Shown: positions 34,310 to 45,701, numbered from the stretch's first letter. The stretch is DNA of 64,000 nt from Phlegmacium glaucopus (GCA_015039465.1 MU130379.1:801270-865269); one strand, 5' to 3'. Numbers and translations are program-made. The notes: a model not told the origin generated them from the sequence alone.

Positions 34310-34590
34310 CAGCTACATGCAAAAACCTAGGAACCCCTCGAAAATCAGTTTGTGCACCTCTGTTTGTACAAACAACCTACTTTTGGTAGCTTGAACGCGC
34401 GTTGTCTCCAAGCATAATGACACATGTTGTGGAGTTAGGGCACTAGAACCCTTCAACCGCCCCAAGCTCCCTCCATCACTACCTAAACAGGACTTTTGGC
34501 ATGTTAGGATACCAAAAACGGTTGTTTATATAAACATTGGCGCATGAGCTGAAATTTCGAGGGGTTCCTAGGTTTTTGCATGTAGCTGTA
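34308..34590. mobile_element. Tc1/mariner-like foldback MITE, 279 bp, with TA duplication
   Basis: The element is 34310-34588, flanked by TA on each side. Its first and last 34 bp are perfect inverted repeats beginning CAGCTACATGCAAAAACCTA. The similarity extends inward imperfectly (for example TGTTTGTACAAACAACC against TGTTTATATAAACAACC), so the whole element can fold back. A TA target and short CAG-type ends fit the Tc1/mariner (pogo-like) superfamily. There is no coding capacity. Confidence 0.8.
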
Positions 34591-35086
34591 AGAACCATAC
34601 TTAAATAATGAATCAATGATTAATGAAGCTTAGTGAACCCAAGGTGATGCATAAATATAACTCACAGAACTAGTCTTCTGTCACACGTCACGGAGATTTT
34701 GACACGTCTTGTTATCTCTTGTTATACGTAACATAATTTAGAGTTTTGATGAGGTCGGCAAAAGAGAAGAAATTTTCGGAATATCATGCGTCCCAGGCAC
34801 TTTTGAAGAGCCATCTCGTCCCAGGTCACAAGGCCCGAAGCCTGAAGACTTATGTCCCTAAGAAAGTTGATGTGAATGTACTCACGAGGTTGCAATTGCA
34901 CTAGGACCCCTGAAAGTACCCTTGGAACCCATATCCCGATCCGGATAAAAATTCTCGAAATTTTTTGAAAACCCATAGCACTGTCCGGATAGAAATTGCG
35001 CCATTTTGGCCGGAACCCAGAGGAGGATTTCCGGATAGAAATTGGACCGGCCGACCTAACCCAGAGCCGCTTCCGGATAAAAAATG

Positions 35087-35155
35087 GGTGCAAGTGGGGA
35101 ACTGAACGCAAGACCTTCCAGAAGGGTCATCAACTGAGACATTAACCACTACATA
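35087..35155 (-). other. tRNA-like Pol III promoter boxes inside the 1.4-kb element
   Basis: On the minus strand TAGTGGTTAATG (35151-35140) resembles the A box and GTTCAGTTCCCCAC (35107-35094) resembles the B box, at tRNA-like spacing, with a short potential anticodon stem GACC/GGTC between them. The acceptor stem does not pair, so this is a degenerate tRNA-derived sequence or a SINE head and not a functional tRNA gene. Confidence 0.35.
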
Positions 35156-35316
35156 AAGTAGACATGCGTTTTAAGTATTATATCCTGTACTCTACCTCAC
35201 AAGATAAGATGTATTGTGCTCAGCCAAATTTTATCACACCAATCTAGAGTTTTCATCTCCTGTTCACATCTCGTAACCCATGTCATCACCAGACTTCATC
35301 GAAATCCATGACGAAC

Positions 35317-35912
35317 TAGTGATGCCAAAGTTCAGTTCAGTTCAGTTCAGCAGCATTTTTTGCTGAACTGAGAACTGAACTGACTAAGTTTTTCCTGAAC
35401 TGAACTGAACTGTTAAAGAACCGGTTCGAACTGAACTGAACTGAAGAACTGTTATAAATTCTATATTTTACTTATTATTGGAAATTCCATCGTCCAAGGA
35501 CCATCCTTAGGCCTTAGGCACCCAATTTCTACTCATGTATGATCTCAGGACCCCTTGAGAATATATAACACCACTGATTTGTATTTATGTTCCAAAATGG
35601 ATAATGCTAATATATAACATAATCACATCATATGGTCATTATCTCCTTGCTCAATCATTGTTTTACTCCCAAAAGGACTTCCAAATCATTTGTACATCAC
35701 CAAAGAACCAATTTCCAGGAAACATGGATCAATATATAGGAATTTCTCATCCTTCGAGGACCTATCAGTTCAGCAGTTCAGTTCAGTTTGAACTGGATGA
35801 ACTGCCAATTCTCCATATGCCTGAACTGAACTGAACTTTTCAGTTCAGTTCAGTTCAGTTCAGTCAGTTCAGGTTCAGTGAGTCAGTTCAGAACTGAACT
35901 TTGGCATCACTA
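35317..35912. mobile_element. Nested element, 596 bp, ends made of CAGTT repeats
   Basis: The ends TAGTGATGCCAAAGTTCAGT (left) and ACTGAACTTTGGCATCACTA (right) are perfect inverted repeats. Inward, both ends consist of many AGTTC/GAACT pentamers. The TAGTGATGC ends resemble hAT MITEs. A clean duplication is missing: GACGAAC lies directly left of the element, but on the right it appears only after TTCA. No coding frame. Confidence 0.65.
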
Positions 35913-36411
35913 TTCAGACGAACCGGATATCAGAGGTAGCAGCAAGACAGTTCTCGAAGCTTTGAAAGCTCTTGCTGGAAGGAAAAAACCGGCAGAGGAT
36001 GAGCTTAGCTGGGCCTCGAAATGGCAAGATTTGCTGTATTTTTGTGGAATCTTAATGTACTAGGCTAATTCACTTATGAGACGCTTGTAGCATGCGTAAT
36101 AGGGCTCCAGAGAAGCCGCCGAGCGAAAAATGTGCATTTTAAAGTGAAAAAAGTGAAAATAGCGGTTTTTGGGTAACCCAGATCCGCGTCCGGATAAAAT
36201 TTGCCCATACCTGGACCCAGATCCGCCATCCGGATAGAAATCGCCCAAAACCGTCCGGATAAAAATTTGGAAAATTTCGACTTTTTGGATATGGGTTCCA
36301 AGGGTACTTTCAGGGGTCCTATTGCACTTGAAATTTCAAATTCCCCTTACATGTCAAGGTTGTGATTGGAGAGCTTGCATTTTCCCAGTGTTGAGACGTC
36401 TGAAGTCAGCC

Positions 36412-36473
36412 ATCCATGCTCTAACGGGACGTGTCCCCATTAAATTGGGAACACGTCCCGTTAGAGCATGGGT
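36412..36473. repeat. 62-bp near-perfect palindrome
   Basis: CCATGCTCTAACGGGACGTGT (36414-36434) is perfectly inverted at 36451-36471, and a CCCAATTTAAT-type core continues the pairing with one mismatch. It lies upstream of the first seven-TM gene. It could be a tiny transposon or a hairpin relic. Confidence 0.7.
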
Positions 36474-36744
36474 AGCACTACTGTTTAACATTGAACGTTG
36501 ACCGTTGATTGCCCACCTGAATTATAAATGCGTCGCAATTGAAAAAGCATCCCGGATTGCACATGATAATAATGTTAGGGGTATGTGATGAAATTACGTA
36601 ACTAAATCAGGGTACGATCGTGTGTCACGTAATATTAATAACTGTATTACAGATCCCAACAGATACTGTCACGGTACCCTGAGGCCATAGTAGTACAAAA
36701 GTTGAAAATGTTCTATCTCTATGGTCGGTTCATCTCTCCCCTTC

Positions 36745-37959
36745 ATGTCGCCGCCGTCAGCGCCATTCGAACGCTCCTTCTACGTTGGAAATGCCTTTGG
36801 AGGCATCCTTTATGGTACGTCTTTAAAGTTTTTAGCAACATTTGCTCAATAAACCGAAAAATACAACAGGATTACAGATCTACATGGTCTTTCATTCATG
36901 TTCCCTCTTGTTAAAATCAGAGCCTGGTCCTCCCGGATTGAAAGTAAAGTTATACATGATTTATGGCTTCGCAATGCTCGCCTTGACCACGATTGCGCTG
37001 TCTACCGACATGATTATGGGCCAATACATGTGGATCGAACATCGTGACTATCCTGGGGGACCTTACAGCTACTATATTGCGAATGGCGCTTCATGGATAA
37101 ACGTTCTCGGCACGACAGCGTGCATCGCTGGAAATATCTTGAATGACGCTTTGCTGGTTCTTCTTTTATTCTTCTCTCTGTCACGTTTATGGCTAACCTG
37201 TTTTTTTACAAGCTGTATCGTTGCTACATGATTTGGAATAAAAGCTGGCGTATCATGGTTGCTCCGTTTACCATATTTCTCGGGACGATAGGTATTTCAA
37301 TTTCCGACCGTGTAGGATGACCCGATAACTTACCTTATCAAACTAGCCATGGCTTTGATAGCCCTAACGCAGAGTGCTTTGCCTAACTCTTGCTTCATTG
37401 CAATAGAAACCGTCGACTTCATCATACCATGGATGTCGCTGACGACTGGCCTTAACGCCATAGTGACACTCTTGATCAGTGGACGTATTCTCTACTATAC
37501 TCGTCTCGCTTCATTCGCAAAGGGGTCATCAGGGACGAGCGACCCTCATACGGGTATTGTCGCAATTTTGGTCGAATCTGCCCTTCCTTTGTCCATCCTT
37601 GGTATACTATGTGCTGTCTACTTCGGAAACCAAGACGTACCTGGAATTGCTTTTGTGACTGTGTGGGGCGGGTTTGTGGTAAGCACAAGTTCAAGCTTTG
37701 AATGACATTTTCTCATTCAACATGATTAATTCGATACTATTCACAGCCTATCTCATCTCAGTTAATCATACTGAGAGTCGCTATGGGTCGTGCATGGACA
37801 AGTGACACCAGCTCAAAGTTTGGTTTGACATCATCCATGCAGTTCGCTGAAAGAGAAATGGATTGCGAAGGATCGTACGTTTACAGAAGGTCTGTAACAA
37901 AGACTACTTTTTCAGACAACGGAACGCCCATGAAATCGGAAGAGTCTGTGCACGTATAA
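36745..37959 (+). CDS. Seven-TM orphan membrane protein, copy A
   Basis: Five exons join in frame: MSPPSAPFERS first (exon 1 ends 36814), then introns with GTACGT, GTTCTT, GTATTT and GTAAGC donors. Seven hydrophobic helices are visible: FGGILYGLQIYMVFHS, MIYGFAMLALTTIAL, INVLGTTACIAGNI, IMVAPFTIFLGTI, SLTTGLNAIVTLLIS, ILVESALPLSILGILCAVYF and PISSQLIILRVAMGR. The tail is polar and acidic. This is an agaricomycete-expanded receptor-like family of unknown ligand. The helix order suggests a plasma-membrane protein, possibly sensory. A closely related copy lies 3.2 kb downstream with the same intron positions. Confidence 0.75.
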
Positions 37960-39229
37960 CTATGGGGTATCATATAAAGGGTAGGTAAGACCGTTACTCT
38001 CCTATGTACATGCCTCCAATCATCCAGTCTAGGTCTAGATCTCCCTGTGTAAAATTTATCTTCTATTTATTTTTGCGGAACCGGGCCCATCGTCTCCACC
38101 GGTGCCATCATACCCTCTACCGAAACCACAACCGCCCGTGAAGGCCAAGATCTACAATATGATCCCCATCAAGTTTCTTTTTCCTTTATTGTTTGAATTT
38201 TGTTCACTCCGAGTCAATCCCATTACCATTCCTACATCACAGTCATCCAGGTGTTCTTTACTTCCATTGCCATTCTTTTCATCCTTCTTCGTTCACCACA
38301 TGTACACATCTTTTCGAGGCAGTGTGTTTTGATACGCAACCACTTCTTCATTTGGACATTGTTTTGGGTGCTTCCTAGCGTAGCACCCTGTATGGCTGGT
38401 TCTTATTTCGCCACCACCACAATACACCCCCTGTTTACTCAGTATCAACCAAGAACCGATGTTAGGGTTTCTCAAAGCCAGTAACTAGATGACTCTCCGT
38501 TGTGGTCTCGTCAGTCATAAGTAAATCTCCACTGTTGGTCCCGAAAACGAACGCAACAGTGTTCAACTCGTATTTTGTGACATCATGATCTGCACCGAAA
38601 GCCTGTACATCAGGAAAGCCCCGAGTTCTCAAACTGAGGATCCCTCCAACTATTGATCCGTGCCGACTGGGTGATTAGCGATTAGCATCCATTCTGAGGG
38701 TAGGATGACTGGTCCAATGGGGAGAGAATTTGACGCCATACTGGCATACTGGTCACGTAACTTCCTGGAGACAAACTAGTAGCCGTTATCTGCGTCCTTG
38801 TGATCTATGCATCTTTGTGATCCCCATGCGGCGCATGTATCAATCTATCCACAACCCACCAATTCTGAGGTTGCGGAACGGGCACTTTCGAGGCGGTGGA
38901 TCAACAAATTATTCTCGAGTGCTGAGGTGGAGGCCGTAAATGCGGCATACATGGATCACGAATATTTACGGTGGCGATATGTGGTATGACGTTCATTAGT
39001 TCACACCGTGAACTGTTACCGCAAGACATTGTTGGGTGCCCGGCCCTTACATTCTTGTGGCCCGCTGGTCCTTTTTTTTACTTCGTACCATTTCAGACCA
39101 TTCCTTATTCCATTTTATTGTTTCGTATCGACACAAGTAAATAGTTATAATAATGAATACCCTCGCGCGATTGCGAGGGTCCACTGCTATCCCGAGTGAG
39201 CTCGTAGAACAGCTCATTTTGACATGAAC
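37960..39229. other. Intergenic between seven-TM copy A and the GNAT gene
   Basis: The first 100 bp match the 3' flank of copy B (42391-42530), so the duplication includes the 3' end. The open frame at 38200-38484 on the + strand is hydrophobic but has no splice support and no known family. Confidence 0.4.
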
Positions 39230-40276
39230 CTAGGGTCTACGTGTCATCACATGCACAGACAGATTTCCTCCAGGCACTGGGACGTCTATTTCCCCAAGGT
39301 CCTTGAATCCCATTGAAATATACTTAGATACCTGTGCTGACAGTCATTATCTTGTCCCATACATCACTACTTGAACTTACATTTTCATCTGTTATCGTCA
39401 TTAGACCGAGGAAGGTTCCCAACTCTTTAGTCTTCTTGGCCTAGGAATTAGTAAGTAACCGCCCATTTCTCTCTGCAATTGAGATGACCATGCCTTCTGA
39501 TAAGCAATATTCATGAGGGCAGTACCATAACCTTGGCCTTGGAGATCTGGACGTGTTGCTAAATTGTTGCACCACCAATTAAGTTTTCGTTCCTAAATAG
39601 TAGTATTTGGCCATCTTATCAGCCCTTATCAATACAAAGCATTATAGCGATACTGACCTCTTGAGTAAGCACCTTGTTCTTGAGTTTTTCAACAGATTCC
39701 GGATACTAATGTAAATTCTCTGTTCAGTGAACAACGTCTAATGTATCCTGATAGAAACACATACAACAGTTGTCATCCAATCTTGTACTTCAGGTTTAAC
39801 TTTTTTGAAAAAATTGTTAAATCCTAAAGCCCGTTGAGCCTCACTGTCGAGTAACTTTGTCAGTTTTGGAGTTGACAGATCATGATGTATGGGAAACTTG
39901 CGTTGCAAATATAGCTCTACCTGGGGGAAACAATGCGGCAAAGCTTGCAATTTCCCTCTTTCCACCCTTGGAAATTGATAGGATGTAGAGTTCGCCTTCT
40001 AGGACTGTAGCACGGAGAAAGGCATTGCAATACTCTAGATTTAGGTTCCAGTCTCCGCCTATCAGAGTTGTGTATGCCAGGCCTATCCAAAAGTCAATAG
40101 GTATTAACTGAGCGGCGTCGCACGCAGCTCACTTCCAGTATATGCTTTGGCACAGAGATCAGCAATTTCCTTAATATGCTCATCTAGAGGTGAAGGGCTA
40201 AATACTGGTGGATTGCAAATGCAAAGTATTACGAACCGGATAGTGTCTCAAGGCGTTCGATTGAATACTCCAACAT
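39230..40276 (-). CDS. GNAT-family N-acetyltransferase
   Basis: Nine or so exons join in frame from MLEYSIERLETLS (40276) to the stop at 39230, which follows VPGGNLSVHVMTRRP. The acetyl-CoA loop RPDLQGQGYGTALM is clear, followed by helix NIAYQK. Upstream, FPPGRAIFAT and EAQRALGFNNFF resemble fungal GNATs. Two introns use GC donors: 39901-39844 (GCAAGT), needed to join FAT to EAQR, and 39493-39441 (GCATGG), needed to reach the conserved C-terminal strand. The substrate is unknown. It lies between the seven-TM copies on the opposite strand. Confidence 0.75.
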
Positions 40277-40451
40277 TCTCCCTACTAGTCTGTTTCTGAT
40301 GTATGTCGAGTGTAGTCAGATTTGTACTGTAGTATTTAAATCAATTCGGCCAGGGAAGGGGGACAGCCTGGGGACATGTTGGCCGAAAATCTATCTCCGG
40401 GCCACCAGCCATGGGACCAAGGACAAGCACTCAAATTCGGCCAGGGTCAAA

Positions 40452-40565
40452 TTTTGCAAATGCAAAGTATTAGAACCGGATATGTCGGGGTGTTCGACTA
40501 AATACTCCAACATTGTCTAGAGGGTTATTTCAACTGACCCCTACTAGTAGTCCGTTTCTGACAGT
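40452..40565 (-). repeat. Partial tandem copy of the GNAT 5' end
   Basis: 40452-40515 repeats the first-exon region of the GNAT gene (40213-40276): TTGCAAATGCAAAGTATTA, a CCGGATA-type stretch and AATACTCCAACATT. The upstream flank CTACTAGT.CTGTTTCTGA also recurs (about 40284-40300 and 40542-40561). Only the 5' end was copied. Confidence 0.7.
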
Positions 40566-41194
40566 GGTTGAGGTAACAAGGGGTCAACGTTTTCAACCTC
40601 CGGTGTTCTCGGGAATCACGTGAGCGTTGTGTACGCGCTGAATCAGAGTCTTCCGTAAAGATATGGGTGCACCATATCCCATGGCACAAAACTTGGCTTT
40701 CAAATTTAGCTCATCCGATAGTCATGCCCTCTGTGGAACCTAGACGAAGTGAAGCTCAGTGTTCATATGTAAGGTGGGTAAACCACTCATGTTCACAAGT
40801 ACTGATCATGGTTGGGGTTGAACATTTTTGCTGCTAATAGTAAATTCCTCAAAAAGCGTGTATAACCCAAAAAAATTGGCCACCGTAGTTCGCATGTCAC
40901 CGCCACAGTCACTGCGCCACAAAGCCATAATTTTGTGGCGGTGACCTGGCATCCACCCGGATATCACATTGCAGATCGCCCCAGCGGCGACCATACATTT
41001 CACATTCCTGCAGCTGATGTTTAGCCCAAATGACGGTGTAGGGAGAGAGTTAGGAACCCATGAGTTTCCAAATCTGGCTTGGCATCACGATAAGTCTGGT
41101 TAATCTTGACCGTTACAGTAACCTACCCTGCAGGTCATTTACTACAAAGACTGAAAATGTTTTTGAGGTCAAGCTCTTTCTATCCCCCTCCTTC
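40566..41194. other. Intergenic, no supported gene
   Basis: Upstream region of the second seven-TM gene. The GTCACCGCCACA near 40897 and TGTGGCGGTGAC near 40935 form an imperfect inverted repeat. Nothing else was seen. Confidence 0.4.
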
Positions 41195-42390
41195 ATGTCG
41201 CCGCCGTCTTCTGCACCTTTTGAACGTTCCTTGTACATTGGAAATGCCTTTGGAGGCATCCTTTATGGTACGTCTTTGAAGTTTTTAGTAACATTCGCTC
41301 AATAAACCGAAAAATACAACAGGATTACAGATTTACATGGTCTTTCATTCATGTGCTCTCTTGTTAAAATCAGAGTCTTGTCCTCGGGGACGGAAAGTGA
41401 AGTTCTACGTGATTTATGGCTTCGTAATGCTCGTCTTGACGACGATTGCACTGTCTGCCAACATGTTTATGGGCCAATACATGTGGATCGAACATCGTGA
41501 CTTTCCTGGGGGACCTTTCAGCTACTATGTTGCGAATAGCACTCTCTGGATAAACATCCTCGGCACAGCAGCATGCATTGTTGGGAATTATATGAATGAC
41601 GCTCTGCTGGTTCTTCCTTCATTATCCTCTGTCGCGTTTATTCGCCAACCTGTTTTTTTTTACAAGCTTTATCGTTGCTACATGATTTGGGATGGAAACT
41701 GGCGTATCGTGGTTGCTCCATTTATCATATATCTCGGAACGATAGGTATTTAAAATTTCGACCACTAGGGATGTCCCGATAACTTACTTCGTCAAACTAG
41801 CCACGTCCTTGATGGCCTTAACGGAAAGCGCTTTGCCCAACTCTAGCTTCTTTGTAAAAAAAACCACCAACTTCACCATACCATGGTTGTCGCTGACGAG
41901 TGGCCTTAACGCCATAGTGACACTCTTGATCAGTGGACGTATTCTCTACTTTACTCGTATCTCTTCGCTGGCAGGGAGATCACCAGAGACACGCGACTAT
42001 CATACGGGTATTGTCGCAATTTTGGTCGAATCTTCTCTTCCTTTCACTATCCTTGGTATATTATGTGCTATCTACTTCGGCAAACAACAAGCACCTGAAC
42101 TTGCTTTTGCGATTGTTTGGGGCGGGTGGGTGGTAAGCACGAGTTCAAGCTTTGAATGAAATTTTTCGCATTCATCATGATTGATTCGATACTATTCACA
42201 GCCACTTTCATCTCAGTTAATCATTCTGAGAGTCGCTATGGGCCGTGCGTGGACGAAGGAAACCAGCTCAAAGTTTGGTTTGTCGTCAACTATGCAGTTC
42301 ACTGGGGGGGAAACGGATTACGAAGGAACATACGTTTCAAGGTCTGGATCAAAGAATATCCTTTCAAAAAGCGGGGGGCCCACGAAGTGA
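41195..42390 (+). CDS. Seven-TM orphan membrane protein, copy B
   Basis: The same exon structure and intron positions as copy A. It starts MSPPSSAPFERSLYIGNAFG, and six of seven helices are directly alignable. The loop after helix two (GQYMWIEHRDFPGGPFSYY) is highly conserved with copy A, while the polar tail diverges (copy B ends SKSGGPTK). Sequence identity over the coding part is high and extends into the 3' flank, so this is a fairly recent tandem duplicate. No stops interrupt the model, so both copies may be active. Confidence 0.75.
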
Positions 42391-43994
42391 GAAGTCGGAC
42401 CAGTACAATCAAGTTATGGGGAACCATTACTCTCCTATGTATATACACCCAATCAACGATGAGTCTCGGTCTACATCTCCCTGTAAAAGTTGTTTTCTGT
42501 GGGTTCATCTGCCCGTCTTAGCGCCCAACTTCCAGCTGGAGCTCGAAGATAACCTAAGGCTCAGCAGAGAAACAAAACGACAAGGCCCCCGGTCATAGCA
42601 GTAGAGTAAAGCCTACGAACATTAAGCTTACTTGGTCGAATACCGGAGATACCAACATATTGTTCCCATCGCAATGTCAGTTAACGGCATAATGAACCCG
42701 TAAAGTAATTATGAAAGTGCCAAGTTCAAATTAGTGAGTAGTAAACACGAATCTTATCCGATTTGGGTCCCCATAGCTATCCTAGAGTCCGAGACTGAGA
42801 CAACTCGGATACTTTGCGTTGACAAAAGAGAAACACCAGCTATTCCAGCCAGTTTAATGTTAAGAAAAACCGCTCACAGACAAGAGCTGGACCTGTCCTC
42901 CTAGTCCAATAATCATCCGTCGAGAATCCTAATGCCAATTCACCGACACCATGTTCCGAGTCACCCCCTCCATCCACACAGACTCACTGTATACCACTGG
43001 CAAGCCTCAATCGCGCAAGGCGGATATGACCATGATCATTTGTTTACTTATCTGTCGAAACATCCAAGGCAATAAATAGTACCGTTTGGCAACAGTAAAG
43101 TAACATGCGATACAAAATCACACACGGACGTTCATCTAGGTCAAAATCTAGTTTTTCTGCAAGCTGATTCGTCAGGTCATGCACGCTTTGGATACAAGGC
43201 GGTACCTTAGAGGTGGTGATAAGAGTCAATGTTCACTGAAAGGCACTCGGCAATGTCCGGCTGTACGTTACGAATCTGCACTGATAGCAAATTATCAAAT
43301 GACGAAATCGAGCTCACGAGCACCCACAATGATCAAGGTGTCGACGCCACAAGTACCTTTTTACAGTCGGCAACGGTTGTTTGGTAATGCTGATGAGAGT
43401 CTACCCTGTTTTGTATCTCATATACATCTTCATTACAATCTGTAAGTTCGTACGCGACACCTACTCCTCATCGTTGAGTATTCATCTGTCCACAGTTCTG
43501 TCTTGAGAGATGGATAGTACCACAACATTACTCAGTTGCATAGGTCAAACCTCCCCTTCTCGTCAGCATTTGGCAGAGTCATGCCCATGCGACAATCGAA
43601 AGAATGCATCCTACAATGTAGAGATTAGATTTGTGCGACCAATGATGAGGAACTCGATCAACGGCAATTTCGAACTGAGGGGCAAGATATTGGACTTATG
43701 AACTAAAACTAAGCCTATCCTTTTTCGTGAAATCACAAGCTCAGCCAGATTGTAAAGCGAGCGCCATCTAATGAGATGTAGCCAAAGGATCAGGATTTTA
43801 TATAGATCTTGGTAACTTACGCGGCTAATACTTTTCCCAAGTTGGTTTTAAAGTAAGGGTATGATATTTTGGGTCACGCCACTAGTCAATAGTTAGGATA
43901 TAGATACTTCGGTGGATGGGACAACACCATCATGGACTACAACTCTATAAGTCCATGCACTAATATCGGTCCGTAAATTGATGAGGAGATTTTT
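42391..43994. other. Long intergenic region
   Basis: Apart from the duplicated flank up to about 42530, no coding frame has supporting motifs. Short open frames on the + strand (43179-43445, 43510-43701) look incidental. Confidence 0.4.
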
Positions 43995-45004
43995 CTATAG
44001 CACAAGAGCAAATGCGGCGCCGATCATGGCCAGAGTCCCGACTGGAGCGTAGTGGGAGGCTACAGCGCCACTACTAGACTTGGGCTGAGAGGCTCCGGTA
44101 CTGGAGGACGCCGTAGTGCCTCCCGTGGTAGCAGCAGCAGAGGATCTGAGGGCACATAGTCCAAGTAAGAAATTTGGCAGTGATAGGGAGAATGTATAGG
44201 CTCACCTGGCCGGGGTTGTTCCGGAAGCCGGAGAAGTTGCAGAGGTAGCTCCGGGAACGGTTCCGGTAGCGGCTCCAGTGCCGGCACTTGTACTAGTTGT
44301 AGCGGGGGCAGCACCAGAGGTGGAACTGAGGCAACTTGAGTCCGCTATTGGTAGGATATGTTAGAAAGCAAGGGGGAGAAGAGCGAGGGAGGCTCACAGC
44401 TGGTAAGGACTGTGAAGGAGCCAGATTGGCCAATGGCACCGGTGCTGTCACGGAGCTCAAGGAAGCCAGAGACCCCTACACCGGTTGTTAGTAGAGTGAA
44501 CACCGCTGCAAACGTGATATCACATACCGGCCGTAAGATTAGCCACCCACGTGAAACTAGTGCCGTTCTGGAGTCCAAGGTTGACGAGCGCAGCAGCATT
44601 GGGTTGGTTAGCAGGCAGAATACTGGCGAAGAAAAGTCAGTACAAAATGTCAAGAGGAAAAACAAATTTATGGCACCTCTGGAAAGGAAAGAATGGTCAT
44701 GAAGGTTGTGGTCCTTTCTTTATCAGTAACAAAATAAATGCACAAACCAGAAAATAAGGAACTGGCAAAACATCCTATGAGTTACTACACCTGAAAAAAA
44801 AAAGAGAAAGGAATACGCACGAATGCCTCCACTCCAGCTAATCAAGCTTGGTTGGCATTGGACGACATTCGCCCTACAAGCGATGGTTAAAACGTGTACC
44901 TCGAGGTAAAAGATGCCAGCTCACAGCGAGTTAATGGTAAGTTGAGCAAAAACAGTTGAAGCTAGGAAGGAAAATAAAAAGAAGGGAGTAAGGAAAGTGT
45001 TCAT
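43995..45004 (-). CDS. GPI-anchored wall protein of the Kre9/KNH-like family
   Basis: Starts at 45004 with a signal peptide (MNTFLTPFFLFSFLASTVFA). A KNH-like domain follows: LTINSLANVVQCQPSLISWSGG, then ILPANQPNAAALVNL, NGTSFTWVANLTA and SGFLELRDSTGAIGQSGSF. A Ser/Thr/Ala-rich stalk and a C-terminal hydrophobic tail (GTLAMIGAAFALVL) suited to GPI transfer complete it. Secreted agaricomycete proteins of this type sit in the cell wall. The region between the second and third recognised exons (about 44630-44820) probably hides a mini-exon containing PYFL; I could not fix its edges. Confidence 0.8.
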
Positions 45005-45701
45005 TGTTGGTCTATTGCAACAAGTTGGGAGGATAAAAGAAGGGGGTGTCTTGGAGTCCAAAGAGTTGTCTGATGGCTTTTTCTACTAGGGGACCGTTGG
45101 GGTGTTACGCGTCCGGATATAACCGACTTCCATTATAAAATCGAAAATTGATCAATGATCGAATGATCCTAAGGCTTTGCACAGCATGCCGTTGCTCATG
45201 CAATAATATCCATTCATATGGCAGAGACCCTCTCTCATAGCCGGCCGTTGCTTTTTCTAATTTTTTTCTGTCCATCAACTTTTGGCGCTGATTTCAATTG
45301 CTGGCGTCTCATATATCAAATGATGTTCATGTTTATACATGAGTTGCCATACCTTCTAAAAACGGCATTTCTATTGATGATATCATATCACACGACTCCA
45401 AGTCAGACTAGAAGAAGAGCTGGAGTGGGAACTAACTAGTACATGTGTCGTCAGGGAGTCTATTGAGTTGGTGGGCTGCATCTGCCAGAGCCTATGCCTT
45501 ATAAATTAGGTGTCCAAGTAAGAAAAAGACAGAAGAGAAAGGACAAGGAAGAAGTCAAGCAGTTCATTCATCCGGCCTGTCAGTTAGGTTCATATTTGGC
45601 CCACGTGAATTGTTCAACTTTCAGGCCTGCCACAGTAGGAGGAATTCTAATCGGATAAACTAAGTTATTGGTGACTCATTGGAGCATCCCATATTCCCAA
45701 A
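45005..45701. other. Intergenic, no supported gene
   Basis: The gap between the GPI-protein start and the uridine kinase stop. The + strand frame at 45218-45439 is hydrophobic but is not supported. Confidence 0.4.

Larger units (their letters stand above)
34895..36328. mobile_element. 1.4-kb inverted-repeat element with 8-bp target duplication
   Basis: ATTGCACT occurs at 34895-34902 and again at 36321-36328, exactly flanking 34903-36320. The ends are inverted: AGGACCCCTGAAAGTACCCT at the left and its reverse complement at the right, continuing to ACCCATATC. Internal copies of TCCGGATA(A/G)AAATT and ACCCAGA(T)CCGC occur near both ends in opposite orientations. An 8-bp duplication fits hAT-type elements, but the end sequence is not a familiar one. 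There is no transposase. The element is interrupted by a nested element at 35317-35912. Confidence 0.75.

Noticed and set aside
35087..35155. A functional tRNA gene
   Set aside because: The acceptor stem does not pair and the boxes are imperfect, so it is listed only as tRNA-like.
35330..35900. CRISPR-like array of repeated CAGTT units
   Set aside because: The repeats are head-to-tail pentamers in inverted blocks inside a transposon; there are no unique spacers, and this is a eukaryotic genome.
38200..38484. Hydrophobic 94-residue open frame between the seven-TM genes
   Set aside because: No homology to the seven-TM genes and no splice support; likely incidental.
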